DNA from: Methanosarcina spelaei | Lineage (GTDB): Archaea; Halobacteriota; Methanosarcinia; Methanosarcinales; Methanosarcinaceae | DNA length: 63,784 nt | NCBI RefSeq assembly: GCF_002287235.1 | Contig: NZ_LMVP01000334.1 | Coordinates: forward strand, 1-63,784 | Direction: 5' to 3' | Part shown: positions 43,198 through 53,230 of the stretch, piece by piece | Layout of the letters: each line of letters opens with the position of its first letter | How positions within the stretch are numbered: position 1 is the stretch's first letter | Notes under the pieces: model-generated | Database searches by the model: none | What the model was told of the DNA's origin: nothing | The model's input: only the letters and a program-made list of their open reading frames with translations | Position numbers and translations under genes: made by a program

Positions 43198-44775
43198 TCA
43201 TTCTGCCACCTTTTTCAGTCTATTTCCAAGGCTTATTCCAAACCAGGTTCCTATGAATGTGTAGAGGAATCCGTCTATCAGGATATTTGCAGCTATGTAC
43301 CAGTCGCTGTAGAAAAGTCTGTAGAGGACCATCCAGACACTGAAGGATACATAGCTACTGGCCATGTCAGCAAACCCGCAAAGAATTCCCATCCTGAACC
43401 TGTTATCCGGAGCTGGATTTTTACCGGTTATACCTGCAGTATACAATAAAAGTTCCAGAATTACCGCATTGACGGACAATGTTATGAAAGTTATAGGAGT
43501 GAAACTCCCTGTTATAAAACCTCCGAGTAGAAATCTGACTGTCATAAAGAGGCTTATTACTCCTGGTTTTGGGATCAGTACTACAAGAGAAGTAATGAGC
43601 ATGTAAAGTAAAATCTCATTGAAGAGTCCTGTGAACAGGAAACTGAATGGCCCGAAGATCGCATGGGATAACTCCCACAGGATGGTCATGGGCAGGTTTA
43701 TTGCTGCAAAAGAAACGGTGCCGAAAAGGGCAATCATCACAAGGTTGCGGGTTTTAAACCTGTCCATTATCTCTCTGGGTCTTGAGAAGAAAAAGCCCAG
43801 AGCAGTAAGTCCTAGCAAAGAAGCGGTAAAAGTAGTTATTATAGGCCCCCACCGTCTTGATATTGCAGTAATTTTTTGATCTTTTGTCACTGCAATCCAG
43901 TCGCTGCCTGTGAGTTTTACTTTAACCCTCAGAAGGTAGTCTCCTCCCATTGCATCCTGAGATATATAGATGGGAAGGCTTATCAGTGAACTTGAACCTG
44001 GTGAGAGGGTTACGGTAGCATAACACAAAGTGTCTGCGTTCATTCCCATAATATCGGGTTTAAACGCTTTTACATGCTCACCTGTTTTTGTGTCAAGAAT
44101 ATCATATGTGACTATGACAGGAATTGTACTGTTCCCGGTATTTGTAATCTTTATCCCCATGTAGGTCGAAGTAAGGTCTTCTTTCTCGATCTTCAGGTCC
44201 GTAACCTTAAGCAGCTTTTTGAGTGCAGGAGATGTTTCCTGGACAACCAGAGTATTTAAAGGGTGGCTGGGATCTCCATTTCCGTCTTCATCTGACGGTA
44301 CTATGAGCTGGGATACTGAGACTTTATTTGCGACTTCTTTTTTTGACGCAATTTTAAGCTGGGTTGTACGTACAATAGTGTGTTTTGTTCCCTTAACATC
44401 AACGACTGCTTTTGCAGTTATGTTGTAAGTCCCGCAGGGCGTGTCCGCAGGTATATAAAAATCAACAAGCCTGTACCAGTCATCATACTCGGTCTGAAGT
44501 GAAAATGAATGAACTGAAGCTTCATGAAGCACAAAACCTTTCGGTAAGTCAAGTTCCACTGTCACATTCATATCGCCATCATAATAGCTTTCAAAAAAAA
44601 GATATGCAGAGAGCGTGCTGTTTCCGACTGCAAGGCCATTTCCTTCTACCCCATGAGGGACCTGAATTATGAAAGTAGTCATATCTTCAGGTTTGAAATC
44701 CTCCTGCTGAGCCTGTGCAGCTACGGGCTGTAGAATTAGCACAAGTATTAGGAGGAGAAAACCTCTATTTTTCAT
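43198..44775 (-). CDS. ECF-S-like membrane protein with an extracellular domain
   Basis: A 525-residue protein. A signal peptide (GFLLLILVLILQPVAAQA) leads a beta-sandwich region of about 320 residues with CARDB-like pieces (GNSTIPVIVTYDILDTKTG). Then come seven hydrophobic segments: one after the extracellular part (WGPIITTFTASLLGLTALGF), then a six-helix domain (LVMIALFGTVSFAAINLPM, FSFLFTGLFNEILLYML, ILIDGFLYTFIGTWFGISLG) resembling ECF substrate-binding S components. A surface-exposed domain attached to an S component suggests capture of substrate at the cell surface. It lies between cobN and the ecfA gene in the operon. Confidence 0.75.
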   Translation of the reverse strand: MKNRGFLLLILVLILQPVAAQAQQEDFKPEDMTTFIIQVPHGVEGNGLAVGNSTLSAYLFFESYYDGDMNVTVELDLPKGFVLHEASVHSFSLQTEYDDWYRLVDFYIPADTPCGTYNITAKAVVDVKGTKHTIVRTTQLKIASKKEVANKVSVSQLIVPSDEDGNGDPSHPLNTLVVQETSPALKKLLKVTDLKIEKEDLTSTYMGIKITNTGNSTIPVIVTYDILDTKTGEHVKAFKPDIMGMNADTLCYATVTLSPGSSSLISLPIYISQDAMGGDYLLRVKVKLTGSDWIAVTKDQKITAISRRWGPIITTFTASLLGLTALGFFFSRPREIMDRFKTRNLVMIALFGTVSFAAINLPMTILWELSHAIFGPFSFLFTGLFNEILLYMLITSLVVLIPKPGVISLFMTVRFLLGGFITGSFTPITFITLSVNAVILELLLYTAGITGKNPAPDNRFRMGILCGFADMASSYVSFSVWMVLYRLFYSDWYIAANILIDGFLYTFIGTWFGISLGNRLKKVAE

Positions 44776-44790
44776 TCCGCTACCTTTTTG

Positions 44791-47700
44791 TTATTTGAGG
44801 ATTTTTCGGATTTCCTGCATTTTTGCGTTCCAGTCAGGGACATCTTCTGAACTAATTATATCGACAGCTCCACCCTGAAACTCTCCTTCTCCTGCCAGTT
44901 CTTCCATCCAGCTCTCAATTTCGAGATAAGACATTTTCAACTCTTCAAGAAGCTCGGGGTCAGGATTCCAGAGCCCTCTTGACTGCGCTTCAAGGAGCCT
45001 CCTGGACATTTCCTCCAGGGCATAGGGGTTGTTCTCTTCAAAGAAGCGGCGCATCTCTTCGTCAAGCACGAAGGCCTTTGTGATATCATCAAAAATCCAG
45101 TCGTCCACCTCCTGGGTAGAAGCCTCCCAGCCATAGACCCTTCCAACCCTTTTTGAAATGTCCTGTGCGCCTTTATATCCGTGTTGTTTCATGCCTTCGA
45201 TCCATTTCGGATTTAAGAGCCTGGCTCTTACAACCCTTCGCAGTTCGTCAGCCATGTCCCTGACTTCAACGTGCTGAGGTTCTCGAGTATCACCAAAGTA
45301 AACTTTTACATCTCTTCCGGAAGCCTGCTTAGCTGCAGCTGTAAAGCCTCCGTGGACTCCAAAGTAACAGCAGCACCCTAAAAGGTCGTACTCGTCACTT
45401 ACCACTTTATTAAAGGTAGCATCCACGGTCTTAAGGCTTGAAGCAAGTTGAGTATGGGCTTCCTTGCCTTTTATATCCTTTCCATATGCATACCCATTCC
45501 AGTAAAGGAAGATGTCTGCCAGGTCTTTTTCATCTTTCCAGGCACTTGCATAGACTGCAAGCTGAACTCCGGCCGAATAAGTCCCTGGCTTGCTTGAAAA
45601 GATCCTTAAGGTAGCATCCCTGGAACTCGTTCCATCTTCAATCATCCGAAGACTGTGTTTTCTTGGGTAATTCATCTCCTCAGGTTCATCAAGGGAAGCC
45701 ACTGCCTGAATTGCTTCGTCTATGATCTCAAGACAGTTTGGGAAATTATCCCGTAGAATTCCTGAAACTCGGATTGTAATATCAATTCTGGGCCTGCCAA
45801 GTTCTTCAAGGGGAATCACGGAGAACCCTTTCAGCTGCCCATTGCTAAACCATACTGGTTCAACCCCAAGCAAGCTCATAATCTGGGCCATTCCCTCTCC
45901 ATCAGCCCACATTACATCATTTGCCATCCAGTAAAATCCCACATTCTCAGGATACCGGCCTTCGTCTTTGATGTGCTTATTAATCAGAACCTCTGAGAGC
46001 TGCTGTCCTACTCTCCAGGCAGCTTTTGTCGGAATCTTTTTCGGGTCAAGTGAATAGAAATTCCTGCCTGTTGGCAGCACGTCATCTCTTCCACGCATAA
46101 TAAGGCCTGAAGGGCCTGCAGGGATATACCCTCCATCAAAGCCGTGCAGAAGAGCTTCAATTTCAAGTGAGTCATCTGTTCTGGATTCAAGATCAAGAAT
46201 TCTGCTGCAAATCGAAGCTGCATCCTGAAGAAGTGCGGAATTTATACCCGTATCTCTGATATTTTGCTCTCCAAAGCTTTTTCCTTCAAAAACTTCTTTA
46301 ATTATCCTGGTTGGCTCTATTTCAGGGTTATTTATCCCTTCATCGATATTTTGCTCTTCAGAGCTTTTTTCTTTGACATTCTGTCCTTCAGAGCTTTTTT
46401 CTTTGACATTCTGTCCTTCAGAGCTTTTTTCTTTGATAATGTGCCCTTCATATCTTTTTTCTTTGACATTCTGTCCTTCAAAGCTTTCTTCTTTGATAAT
46501 GTGCCCTTCATAGCTTTCTTCTTTGATAATGTGCCCTTCATATCTTTTTTCTTTGACATTCTGTCCTTCAAAATCTTTTCCATCAAAAATCTCTTTGATT
46601 ATCCGGGCTGGCTCTTTTTCAGGGTTATTTATAAATGTTCTTATAAAGTCTTTAGAAAGGGAGTCTATTTCTTCAAGCAACTGTCCGTTTGATTTTCCGT
46701 TTTCGGAAATCAGGCTCTGGTCAGAGATCAGTTCATCCAGGTCAAGTTCCAGAAGTCCTGCAATCAACCTTCTAATCGAGACTTTGTTTCCCACACTTCC
46801 CTGGTCATCATACCTTAAAACCGAGTTTATGAATTCGACTTTTTTCTCGCCTTCGGGGACCTGTCCAAAGATGTGCATCCCATTATGTATCTGGCTGTTT
46901 CTTATTTTTCCAAGAACTTCGTGTGCTTTTCTTACTATTTCTTCAAACGGAGTCTGATGATCGGCTTTTATCTCGGAATTCAGATTAGATTTTTTGATTT
47001 CGTCAAGGATCAGGTGCTTCAGGGCATGCTCACGTCCCCTGTCGTGTTTCACCTGTTCGTATTCTCCAAGCAGCCTGTCAAGTTCTGCCAGGTTTTCGTA
47101 AAGTCCTCCTGAGTTCATGACAGTCTGCATATGGTCTATCAAACAAGCAAGGCTTCGGCGTTTGGCAATTGTACCTTCCGGAGGATTGTCAGAATTATAA
47201 ATATAAAGGTGGGGAATAGTCCCGATACTTATGTCAGGATAGCAGTCTTCTGAAAGCCCAACTCCTTTTCCAGGCAGGAACTCAAGGTTTCCATGGGTTC
47301 CCACATGTACGAGCACATCGGCTCCGAATGTGTCTTCAAGATACCTGTAAGTTGCAAGGTACTGATGGGTTGGCGGAACTTCAGGATCGTGAAGGATTTT
47401 GCAGACTTTTCCGTCACATCTGGCACCTGCGCATCCCCGCTTTGGCTGTACGCAAACCACGGTGTTTCCATACTGCACTCCTGTTACAACGATCTTATTA
47501 TCATAGACCATAGCTGCAGGAATACCATCTACTTCTTCTCCAGGAGGATTTCCCCAGCCCTCAATTACTCTTTGCCTCACCTTCGGGCTCAGGGTATTGA
47601 AAAATTTCTCGTATTCTTCTTTTTCCACAAAAGCCAGTACTCCACCGTTTTTCACTATCTCATTAATAGGAGTCCACCTAAACTCGGAAATTGCTTTTCT

Positions 47701-48945
47701 CTTGAGAATGGTTTCAATGAGGTCTTTTCCGTTTTCAGGAGGATTGACGGCATAACCTGCTTCTTGCATCCGGTTCAGTATTCTTGCCACGCTTTCAAGA
47801 GAGTCCAGATTTGCAGCGTCTCCTACCGAGCCTTCAACACCTGTGCAGGGTCTATTGTGCAGGATAAAGGCAACTTTTCTCCGGTTGATCGGTTTTTTCC
47901 TGAGTTCGGTCCATTTTAAAATTCTGGATGCAAGTTTTGAGCAGCGGTCCTCTATAGGAAAACGCCCCATATAGTTTCCTTCTTTTTTGCCTGCTCCTAT
48001 TATGATAGGCTCAATTCCGCCCTCAAACTCTGGAAGAGCTACACTCCATCCAATCTCACTGCTTAATCCCATTGATTCCTGCCATTCTTCAACAGTCATA
48101 TAGTGTGAAATTACAGGCTGGAAAATAGGGACGTCAAGTTTTCTCAGGACTTCTATGCCTTTTGCTGCGCAGGATATATTTCTCTCTTCGGTTTTACTGC
48201 TTGCAATAAAAAAAGGAGATAGTTTTATAAGACAATCTATTATAGGCCTGCTGTTTTTTATGAAATAATCCTCTATGACCTCATTCATTCCCCTGCTTCC
48301 AAGCTCTTTATCTTTCAATGAGTATGCAAAAACAGGGACAACCGATAGGTTGAGCTTTTCTAGCTTTCTTATCAGAGCATTTTCTATCTCGAGTTCGTTG
48401 TTTACCCAGGAAGTCCTGGAGATAAGCAGACCCACGGTTTTATCTTTCAAAGGCCCGTACCATTTAATATACTCTTCAAAGTTTGAGAATCTATTCTCTG
48501 CGTCCGGATGATATAACCCGTCCCATGGTATCTTTTCCGGTGGTTTTGTTTCAATCTTGCATCCTAAAACTTCTTTTAAAATATAACGCAGCATATTGGC
48601 AAAGTTTTCCTGTCCTCCATAGATTATATAAGAAAAACATGTAGCTGCAATCTCAAGTTTCACCGAAGAGAGGGTAAATGAGGAGGGGTCACTCCCTACA
48701 CAGATTACAGGTACCCTCGTTTTTAACGGTTCAAGCTTTTCGTAGAACTCTTCCCAGAACGGGTTTGATATATAGTATAGAAAAACCGCATCCGCGTGTT
48801 CGCATTCAAGAAGTACCTTCTCAGCTTCTTCCGGATTATCTTCCAGTATTTTTGAATAGTGGGCTTCAAGCTCTATGCCAAGGTCTCCTGCAGCTTTGAG
48901 GAGAGTGGGAATGTAGGAATTCCACGTTATTGAAACAATTTTCAT
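44791..48945 (-). CDS. CobN/ChlH-like chelatase large subunit
   Basis: A 1384-residue protein of the CobN/magnesium-chelatase H family, which binds the tetrapyrrole and inserts Co or Mg with help from AAA/VWA subunits. Core motifs: DVLVHVGTHGNLEFLPGKGV, CYPDISIGTIPHLYIYNSDN, GFYWMANDVMWADGEGMAQ and PRIDITIRVSGILRDNFPN. Residues about 780-905 are an insertion: a tandem 10-residue repeat (EGQNVKEKSS and variants) bracketed by two copies of a longer block (PARIIKEIFDGKDF / PTRIIKEVFEGKSF). This makes it longer than typical CobN. The likely AAA/VWA partner is the fused gene at 55011. Methanogen nickel insertion uses CfbA, so cobalt or another metal or reaction is possible. GAGGAG precedes the ATG. 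Confidence 0.9.
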   Translation of the reverse strand: MKIVSITWNSYIPTLLKAAGDLGIELEAHYSKILEDNPEEAEKVLLECEHADAVFLYYISNPFWEEFYEKLEPLKTRVPVICVGSDPSSFTLSSVKLEIAATCFSYIIYGGQENFANMLRYILKEVLGCKIETKPPEKIPWDGLYHPDAENRFSNFEEYIKWYGPLKDKTVGLLISRTSWVNNELEIENALIRKLEKLNLSVVPVFAYSLKDKELGSRGMNEVIEDYFIKNSRPIIDCLIKLSPFFIASSKTEERNISCAAKGIEVLRKLDVPIFQPVISHYMTVEEWQESMGLSSEIGWSVALPEFEGGIEPIIIGAGKKEGNYMGRFPIEDRCSKLASRILKWTELRKKPINRRKVAFILHNRPCTGVEGSVGDAANLDSLESVARILNRMQEAGYAVNPPENGKDLIETILKRKAISEFRWTPINEIVKNGGVLAFVEKEEYEKFFNTLSPKVRQRVIEGWGNPPGEEVDGIPAAMVYDNKIVVTGVQYGNTVVCVQPKRGCAGARCDGKVCKILHDPEVPPTHQYLATYRYLEDTFGADVLVHVGTHGNLEFLPGKGVGLSEDCYPDISIGTIPHLYIYNSDNPPEGTIAKRRSLACLIDHMQTVMNSGGLYENLAELDRLLGEYEQVKHDRGREHALKHLILDEIKKSNLNSEIKADHQTPFEEIVRKAHEVLGKIRNSQIHNGMHIFGQVPEGEKKVEFINSVLRYDDQGSVGNKVSIRRLIAGLLELDLDELISDQSLISENGKSNGQLLEEIDSLSKDFIRTFINNPEKEPARIIKEIFDGKDFEGQNVKEKRYEGHIIKEESYEGHIIKEESFEGQNVKEKRYEGHIIKEKSSEGQNVKEKSSEGQNVKEKSSEEQNIDEGINNPEIEPTRIIKEVFEGKSFGEQNIRDTGINSALLQDAASICSRILDLESRTDDSLEIEALLHGFDGGYIPAGPSGLIMRGRDDVLPTGRNFYSLDPKKIPTKAAWRVGQQLSEVLINKHIKDEGRYPENVGFYWMANDVMWADGEGMAQIMSLLGVEPVWFSNGQLKGFSVIPLEELGRPRIDITIRVSGILRDNFPNCLEIIDEAIQAVASLDEPEEMNYPRKHSLRMIEDGTSSRDATLRIFSSKPGTYSAGVQLAVYASAWKDEKDLADIFLYWNGYAYGKDIKGKEAHTQLASSLKTVDATFNKVVSDEYDLLGCCCYFGVHGGFTAAAKQASGRDVKVYFGDTREPQHVEVRDMADELRRVVRARLLNPKWIEGMKQHGYKGAQDISKRVGRVYGWEASTQEVDDWIFDDITKAFVLDEEMRRFFEENNPYALEEMSRRLLEAQSRGLWNPDPELLEELKMSYLEIESWMEELAGEGEFQGGAVDIISSEDVPDWNAKMQEIRKILK

Positions 48946-48957
48946 GTTTTTCTCCTC

Positions 48958-50673
48958 TCATGTAAGAACATGCACTTTATACTCTCCAAGCACTGTGCCG
49001 TCATCAAGCCTTGCAGGAGCTTCCAGGGCTGCAATATACTTGCCATCAGGGGAGATATCAGATGCTATTGTAATCCCTTTGGTATTATAAACCTGGACAA
49101 GTTTGGAGTTTGAACCTCCGCTTTTTGATATGTCAAAGACATATACTCCGTGGACATTTCTATCCTCGGTCACCAGGTTCTGGGATATAGGGACAACGAG
49201 ATACCTGTCATTCATTGCACATTCCCCTGCATAGCCATCCACTCTCCATTTCCACAGCAGGTTGCCGTCAGTATCATAGGCAAAGATGCTGTTTCCATTA
49301 GGATGTTCTATAGGAGCATCGTTGTTTTTGTCTTTGGAGAATGTGCTGCCTATTGAGAAAATAAGGGTATTGTTGATAATGTATGCATAATTCGCACTAC
49401 CGTAAATAGGGACTCCGCTTACTACAACCGGGGTTGAAATGTTTGCTTGCCATCCTATTTCCGGTGTACCTGTTTCCATGCTCTTTGAATTATTAAATAA
49501 AAAGGCTCGTCCATCACTGGTCATTGTTATTATATTTTTACCATCAGGAGTAATCTGGGTACTGTACCATATTGCAGTATAGTCAAAAAATGGTTTAAGA
49601 GGCGGGATTGAATAGTTCCAATATTCCTTTCCGGTATTTCCATCCAGAACATGTACAGTTCCTTCTTTCCATTTGTCGGCGTTTGCAAAGTTGGTAGTGC
49701 CGAAAACAGAGTATTTTCCGTCAGGGGTTGTATCAACCCATGTAACTCCTGAGTCCATAAGTTCGGATTCAGGGAATTTCCAGCGTAAATTGCCTTCAGG
49801 GTCAAAGGAATAAACTCTTCCTAAATATTTGTATTCCTCTCCTATGTAGCCGCAAGCTCTACTGGCAGCAACATAAATATTTCCTTTTGAATCCAGTTTT
49901 ATTTTTTTCATGGCTGGCATGTGGTCAAGATCTGAACCCAGGTCTTGTCCTGCTCCATATTTCCAGATTTCTTTGCCATTTAAATCAAAGCAGTGAATAA
50001 AAGCATCCGGACTATCTTCTCCTACAATCAGATGTTTTCCATCCCCTGAAAACTCTATATCTGAAATTCTTGCATCAGCTATGCCTTTAACAAGCTGTGT
50101 TTCCCAAACCTTTTCACCTGTTGCAAGCTCTATAAGTTTCAGAGAACCTCCTTGAGTCCCAATAGCAAGATACTTGCTGTCAGGGGAGAATTTAATCATG
50201 CCTTCTACATTTTCTGTAGTTTTATCTATCGATCCTGGAGTAACATCCTCAAGTTTTACAGCATACTCTTCTTTCAAAGCAGGTTTTTCAGGAGCGTACA
50301 CTTCCAGATCACTTTTTGCCCCGCTGCCTGTGATTACTTCAAACTTATATTGAGTATTGGGTTCCCAGTCAAAAGCTACAAAGACCTGGTTCTCGGTTTT
50401 TCCAATATCTATTGACTCTGCCGAATTATTAACAGAAGAAATTTTTACCTGTGAAATTTCTGCCTCTTTTCTTAGAGTAATCAGAGCTCCGGTTCTGGAA
50501 AATACTATAGAGTCTATGGATACCCCGACATCGGAATTGCCCGTTTCCTCTATATTCTGGGCACCTTCGGAAGCCTGAGCAATTTTACCATTTTCTGATT
50601 CCTGGCCTTTTTCAGCGCATCCGGCAGTAATTACAGTTAGAATAAGCAGGACTATCAAAACTTTCCATTTCAT
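48958..50673 (-). CDS. Surface lipoprotein with PQQ/WD40-like beta-propeller (1)
   Basis: About 571 residues. The signal peptide ends in the lipobox ITAGC, anchoring the protein outside. After an 80-residue Asn/Glu-rich and fibronectin-like part, repeats such as FSPDSKYLAIGTQGGSLKLI, FSGDGKHLIVGEDSPDAFIH and ISPDGKYIAALEAPARLDDG build a beta-propeller with WD40/PQQ-like blades. It is a paralogue of the gene just upstream, which ends 4 bp before. AGGTGAGA precedes the ATG at 50673, so I reject the longer 50688 start. It probably binds a ligand or partner at the surface for the ECF/chelatase system; no enzymatic motif is visible. Confidence 0.8.
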   Translation of the reverse strand: MKWKVLIVLLILTVITAGCAEKGQESENGKIAQASEGAQNIEETGNSDVGVSIDSIVFSRTGALITLRKEAEISQVKISSVNNSAESIDIGKTENQVFVAFDWEPNTQYKFEVITGSGAKSDLEVYAPEKPALKEEYAVKLEDVTPGSIDKTTENVEGMIKFSPDSKYLAIGTQGGSLKLIELATGEKVWETQLVKGIADARISDIEFSGDGKHLIVGEDSPDAFIHCFDLNGKEIWKYGAGQDLGSDLDHMPAMKKIKLDSKGNIYVAASRACGYIGEEYKYLGRVYSFDPEGNLRWKFPESELMDSGVTWVDTTPDGKYSVFGTTNFANADKWKEGTVHVLDGNTGKEYWNYSIPPLKPFFDYTAIWYSTQITPDGKNIITMTSDGRAFLFNNSKSMETGTPEIGWQANISTPVVVSGVPIYGSANYAYIINNTLIFSIGSTFSKDKNNDAPIEHPNGNSIFAYDTDGNLLWKWRVDGYAGECAMNDRYLVVPISQNLVTEDRNVHGVYVFDISKSGGSNSKLVQVYNTKGITIASDISPDGKYIAALEAPARLDDGTVLGEYKVHVLT

Positions 50674-50677
50674 TCTC

Positions 50678-52228
50678 TCACCTGACAATTATTAACCTGT
50701 GTTTCCCAATCACATTCCCGTTTTCAAGCTTTAGAGGAGCTTCAACTGCAGCAACTGTGCAGTCGGAAGAAATCGCAGAATCTAAAATAACGCCTTCAGT
50801 GTTAAATCTCCAGATTAGCCTTGAATTACCGTTTCCGGATTTTTGGTTATCAAAAACATGAACTCCATGAACCTGAGTATTACCTGAGGACGAGTCTTTT
50901 CCGACTGGCAGGACAAAAAATCTCATATCCGGAGAAAAGAAGATCCCTGCACAGCGTCCTCCGAGATTATAGGTCCAGGAAGTGTTTCCTTTTTCAGTAT
51001 CACATGACACAAGAGAATTCTCAAGGGGATGCGCCATTGGTATGTTATCGGGATAATATGCAGGAAGTGTGGCTCCTGTAAGGTAAAGTATCTCATTTTT
51101 ACTGGAAATTTTTGCAGCTTCCCCATAGGCATAGATATGACTTCCTTCAACTTCCTCTGGAACTGTTACATTGGACTGCCAATCATAGGTGTCCCATGAT
51201 GTCTTTCCGTCTCCTGGGGTTTTCATGTCCCATGCTGTTTTCCCATCTCCTGGTCTCATCATCTCGGAATCGTAAAAAAGGTATTTTCGTCCATCCCCGG
51301 TATAGGCAGTTACCACGGATCCATCATCTGAAATATCAAGTCCGTGCCAGATAGCTGCAGAAACAAAGTAAGGCTTAAGAGGAGGAATTTCATATTTCCA
51401 GCGGAGGTTTCCACTGTCATCCACGGAATAGACAACTGCATCAAGCCCAAGGGAATTTGTCCAGTCCCCGGTTGAAAAAACCACATTTTTTCCATCCTGG
51501 CTTGAATCAATCCAGTTTACACTCTGAGCATAGTTTTCGGTTGCAGGCAGTTTCCATGAAAGAGTGCCATCCGGACTGAACCTGTACACTCTTGAAGCCA
51601 GCCCGTACTCGGACTCTTTCCAGTATCGACCTGCTGCAATGTATACAGCATCATCAGAAGCCGTTATTTTGTATATGCAGGGCTGATATTTTGAGTTCGT
51701 ACTGGTTCCCAGGTCATCGGCACTTCTATAACTGTGAATTTCATTTCCTGTGGCAGCATCCAGATAATAAATGTATCCGTCAGTACTCTTTTCCCCTGCA
51801 AGCAGATATTTTCCTTCTTTCGAGAACGAAATGTCCGAGATATTTCCTCTTAAAGTCTTTTCCCAGAGTAGCTTTTTGCCTGACACGTCAATAACTGTCA
51901 GTTTTTTCCCTGTCCCGACAGCTACATGCTTCCCATCCCGGGAGTATGCCACACAGTCCTGGACAGTCGATCTTCCTTCACTGAGATTATCTGGAGTTAT
52001 ATTTCCAAGTTCATACTCCCAGTAAAGGTAAGGAGAAGATTTTTCAGAAGAGGTTAGGTTTTCCTGACTGAATTGACTGCTTTCGTGACTGCTCGCAATT
52101 TCTGAGATTTCTTCACTGCTATTGTTTTCTTTTTCATTAGATGTTAAAATATGTGAAGATGTGCATCCCGAACAGACTAGAAACACTACTGAAAATATAA
52201 TTATCAGTATAATACTACTCTTTTTCAT
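50678..52228 (-). CDS. Surface lipoprotein with PQQ/WD40-like beta-propeller (2)
   Basis: A 516-residue paralogue of the 48958 gene. The signal peptide (IILIIIFSVVFLVC) ends at CSGCTSS, followed by a Ser/Glu linker, then blades such as YSRDGKHVAVGTGKKLTVID, FSKEGKYLLAGEKSTDGYIY and SSDCTVAAVEAPLKLENG. A 10-residue duplication (GDGKTAWDMK / GDGKTSWDTY) lies in one blade. AAGGAG precedes the ATG. It is the second gene of the long minus-strand operon. Confidence 0.8.
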   Translation of the reverse strand: MKKSSIILIIIFSVVFLVCSGCTSSHILTSNEKENNSSEEISEIASSHESSQFSQENLTSSEKSSPYLYWEYELGNITPDNLSEGRSTVQDCVAYSRDGKHVAVGTGKKLTVIDVSGKKLLWEKTLRGNISDISFSKEGKYLLAGEKSTDGYIYYLDAATGNEIHSYRSADDLGTSTNSKYQPCIYKITASDDAVYIAAGRYWKESEYGLASRVYRFSPDGTLSWKLPATENYAQSVNWIDSSQDGKNVVFSTGDWTNSLGLDAVVYSVDDSGNLRWKYEIPPLKPYFVSAAIWHGLDISDDGSVVTAYTGDGRKYLFYDSEMMRPGDGKTAWDMKTPGDGKTSWDTYDWQSNVTVPEEVEGSHIYAYGEAAKISSKNEILYLTGATLPAYYPDNIPMAHPLENSLVSCDTEKGNTSWTYNLGGRCAGIFFSPDMRFFVLPVGKDSSSGNTQVHGVHVFDNQKSGNGNSRLIWRFNTEGVILDSAISSDCTVAAVEAPLKLENGNVIGKHRLIIVR

Positions 52229-52254
52229 TTTCAGACTCCTTTGATTACTCTTTG

Positions 52255-52836
52255 TTATCCGTATATCTTCAGGTCTGAGATACTCAAAATGTTCTGATGT
52301 TGCGTACTGTTGTCACCAAAACCTGCACTCACTTTTTCAATTTTTATATTTTCAGCAGGCCCGCAGTACTTTTCATAATCTTCAGCAAGATTTCTTTCAA
52401 CTGAACTCATTGGAATTCCTGAGATTATAATAGATGGCGAAAAACGCCTTCGATTTTCCTGATCTCTATAATATTCACCTTCGGATTGAGGATTCATGCT
52501 TCCCGCTGCAACATAGTAAATAGACTTGTGATCACTGAATGTCACTTTTAGCCAGAGACTGAATTTATTCAGGTCCTGTCCGTTCCAGTTCCATGAAATT
52601 TTTCCTGGTGACAGGCTCATATTTTTACTCCAAATCCCTTCCCCTGTCTGTGACGAATTTGTTGTTTCTAGATGCAGTGCCCCATTTTTGCATCTTAGAA
52701 ACTCTCCTTCAAAATTACAATTTTTAAAGTCTTCCTTGTATACGTTTTTTTTATCTGGCACAATCTGAGAATAAATTATCAAGCCTGCAAGGCCCAGGAC
52801 TATAAATCCGAACATTATAGTCTTTCTGGAAATCAT
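52255..52836 (-). CDS. Membrane-anchored extracellular protein, DUF3047-like
   Basis: About 193 residues: one N-terminal membrane helix (TIMFGFIVLGLAGLIIYS), then an extracellular beta-rich domain with KISWNWNGQDLNKFSLWLKV and SIYYVAAGSMNPQSEG, similar in flavour to DUF3047 proteins. Function unknown. The start at MISRKTIM is chosen to put the membrane helix first; the longer frame to 52896 adds 20 unlikely residues. It heads the operon that continues with the two propeller lipoproteins and cobN. Confidence 0.65.
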   Translation of the reverse strand: MISRKTIMFGFIVLGLAGLIIYSQIVPDKKNVYKEDFKNCNFEGEFLRCKNGALHLETTNSSQTGEGIWSKNMSLSPGKISWNWNGQDLNKFSLWLKVTFSDHKSIYYVAAGSMNPQSEGEYYRDQENRRRFSPSIIISGIPMSSVERNLAEDYEKYCGPAENIKIEKVSAGFGDNSTQHQNILSISDLKIYG

Positions 52837-52913
52837 AATTGACCCATATAGGAGGTGATTAATAAATATTTCGAAAATATTCTTAAATCCTCTCATATAG
52901 TAATAATAAAATA

Positions 52914-52980
52914 AAAATTATAGTTACTATATCCCAAAATTATGGCTACGACATCTAAAAATTATAGCTACTATGTCCAA
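52914..52980. repeat. About 22-bp repeat, three copies, in the divergent promoter region
   Basis: AAAATTATAGCTACTATRTC-like units at about 52914, 52936 and 52957 lie in the roughly 300-bp region between the chelatase/ECF operon and the divergent S-layer/chlID genes. They could be operator-like sites or simple slippage repeats. AT-rich TATA-like sequence for both directions surrounds them. Confidence 0.65.
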
Positions 52981-53230
52981 TTCAATTTTTCTGCGATACT
53001 AAGTTACTATTTTAATTTTCGACTCGACAATTAGTTTATTCTTAATATTCTCGTAATTTACACTATCAGTAAGACCTGGTAATAGTTACTGTTCTTCCGG
53101 GTACTCTATGAAATAAGTTTTATTACTTTGTATTCTTCTTCAACACTACGATTTTTTTTTATATTATAATAATTACTTTTTCTAATTAAAAACAAAATTG
53201 ATATATATTGCTACTATATTCTTCACATTT

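Noticed and set aside
44791..48945. Assigning the CobN-like protein to F430 nickel insertion
   Set aside because: Nickel insertion into sirohydrochlorin in methanogens is done by the small CfbA; nothing here supports that role for CobN.
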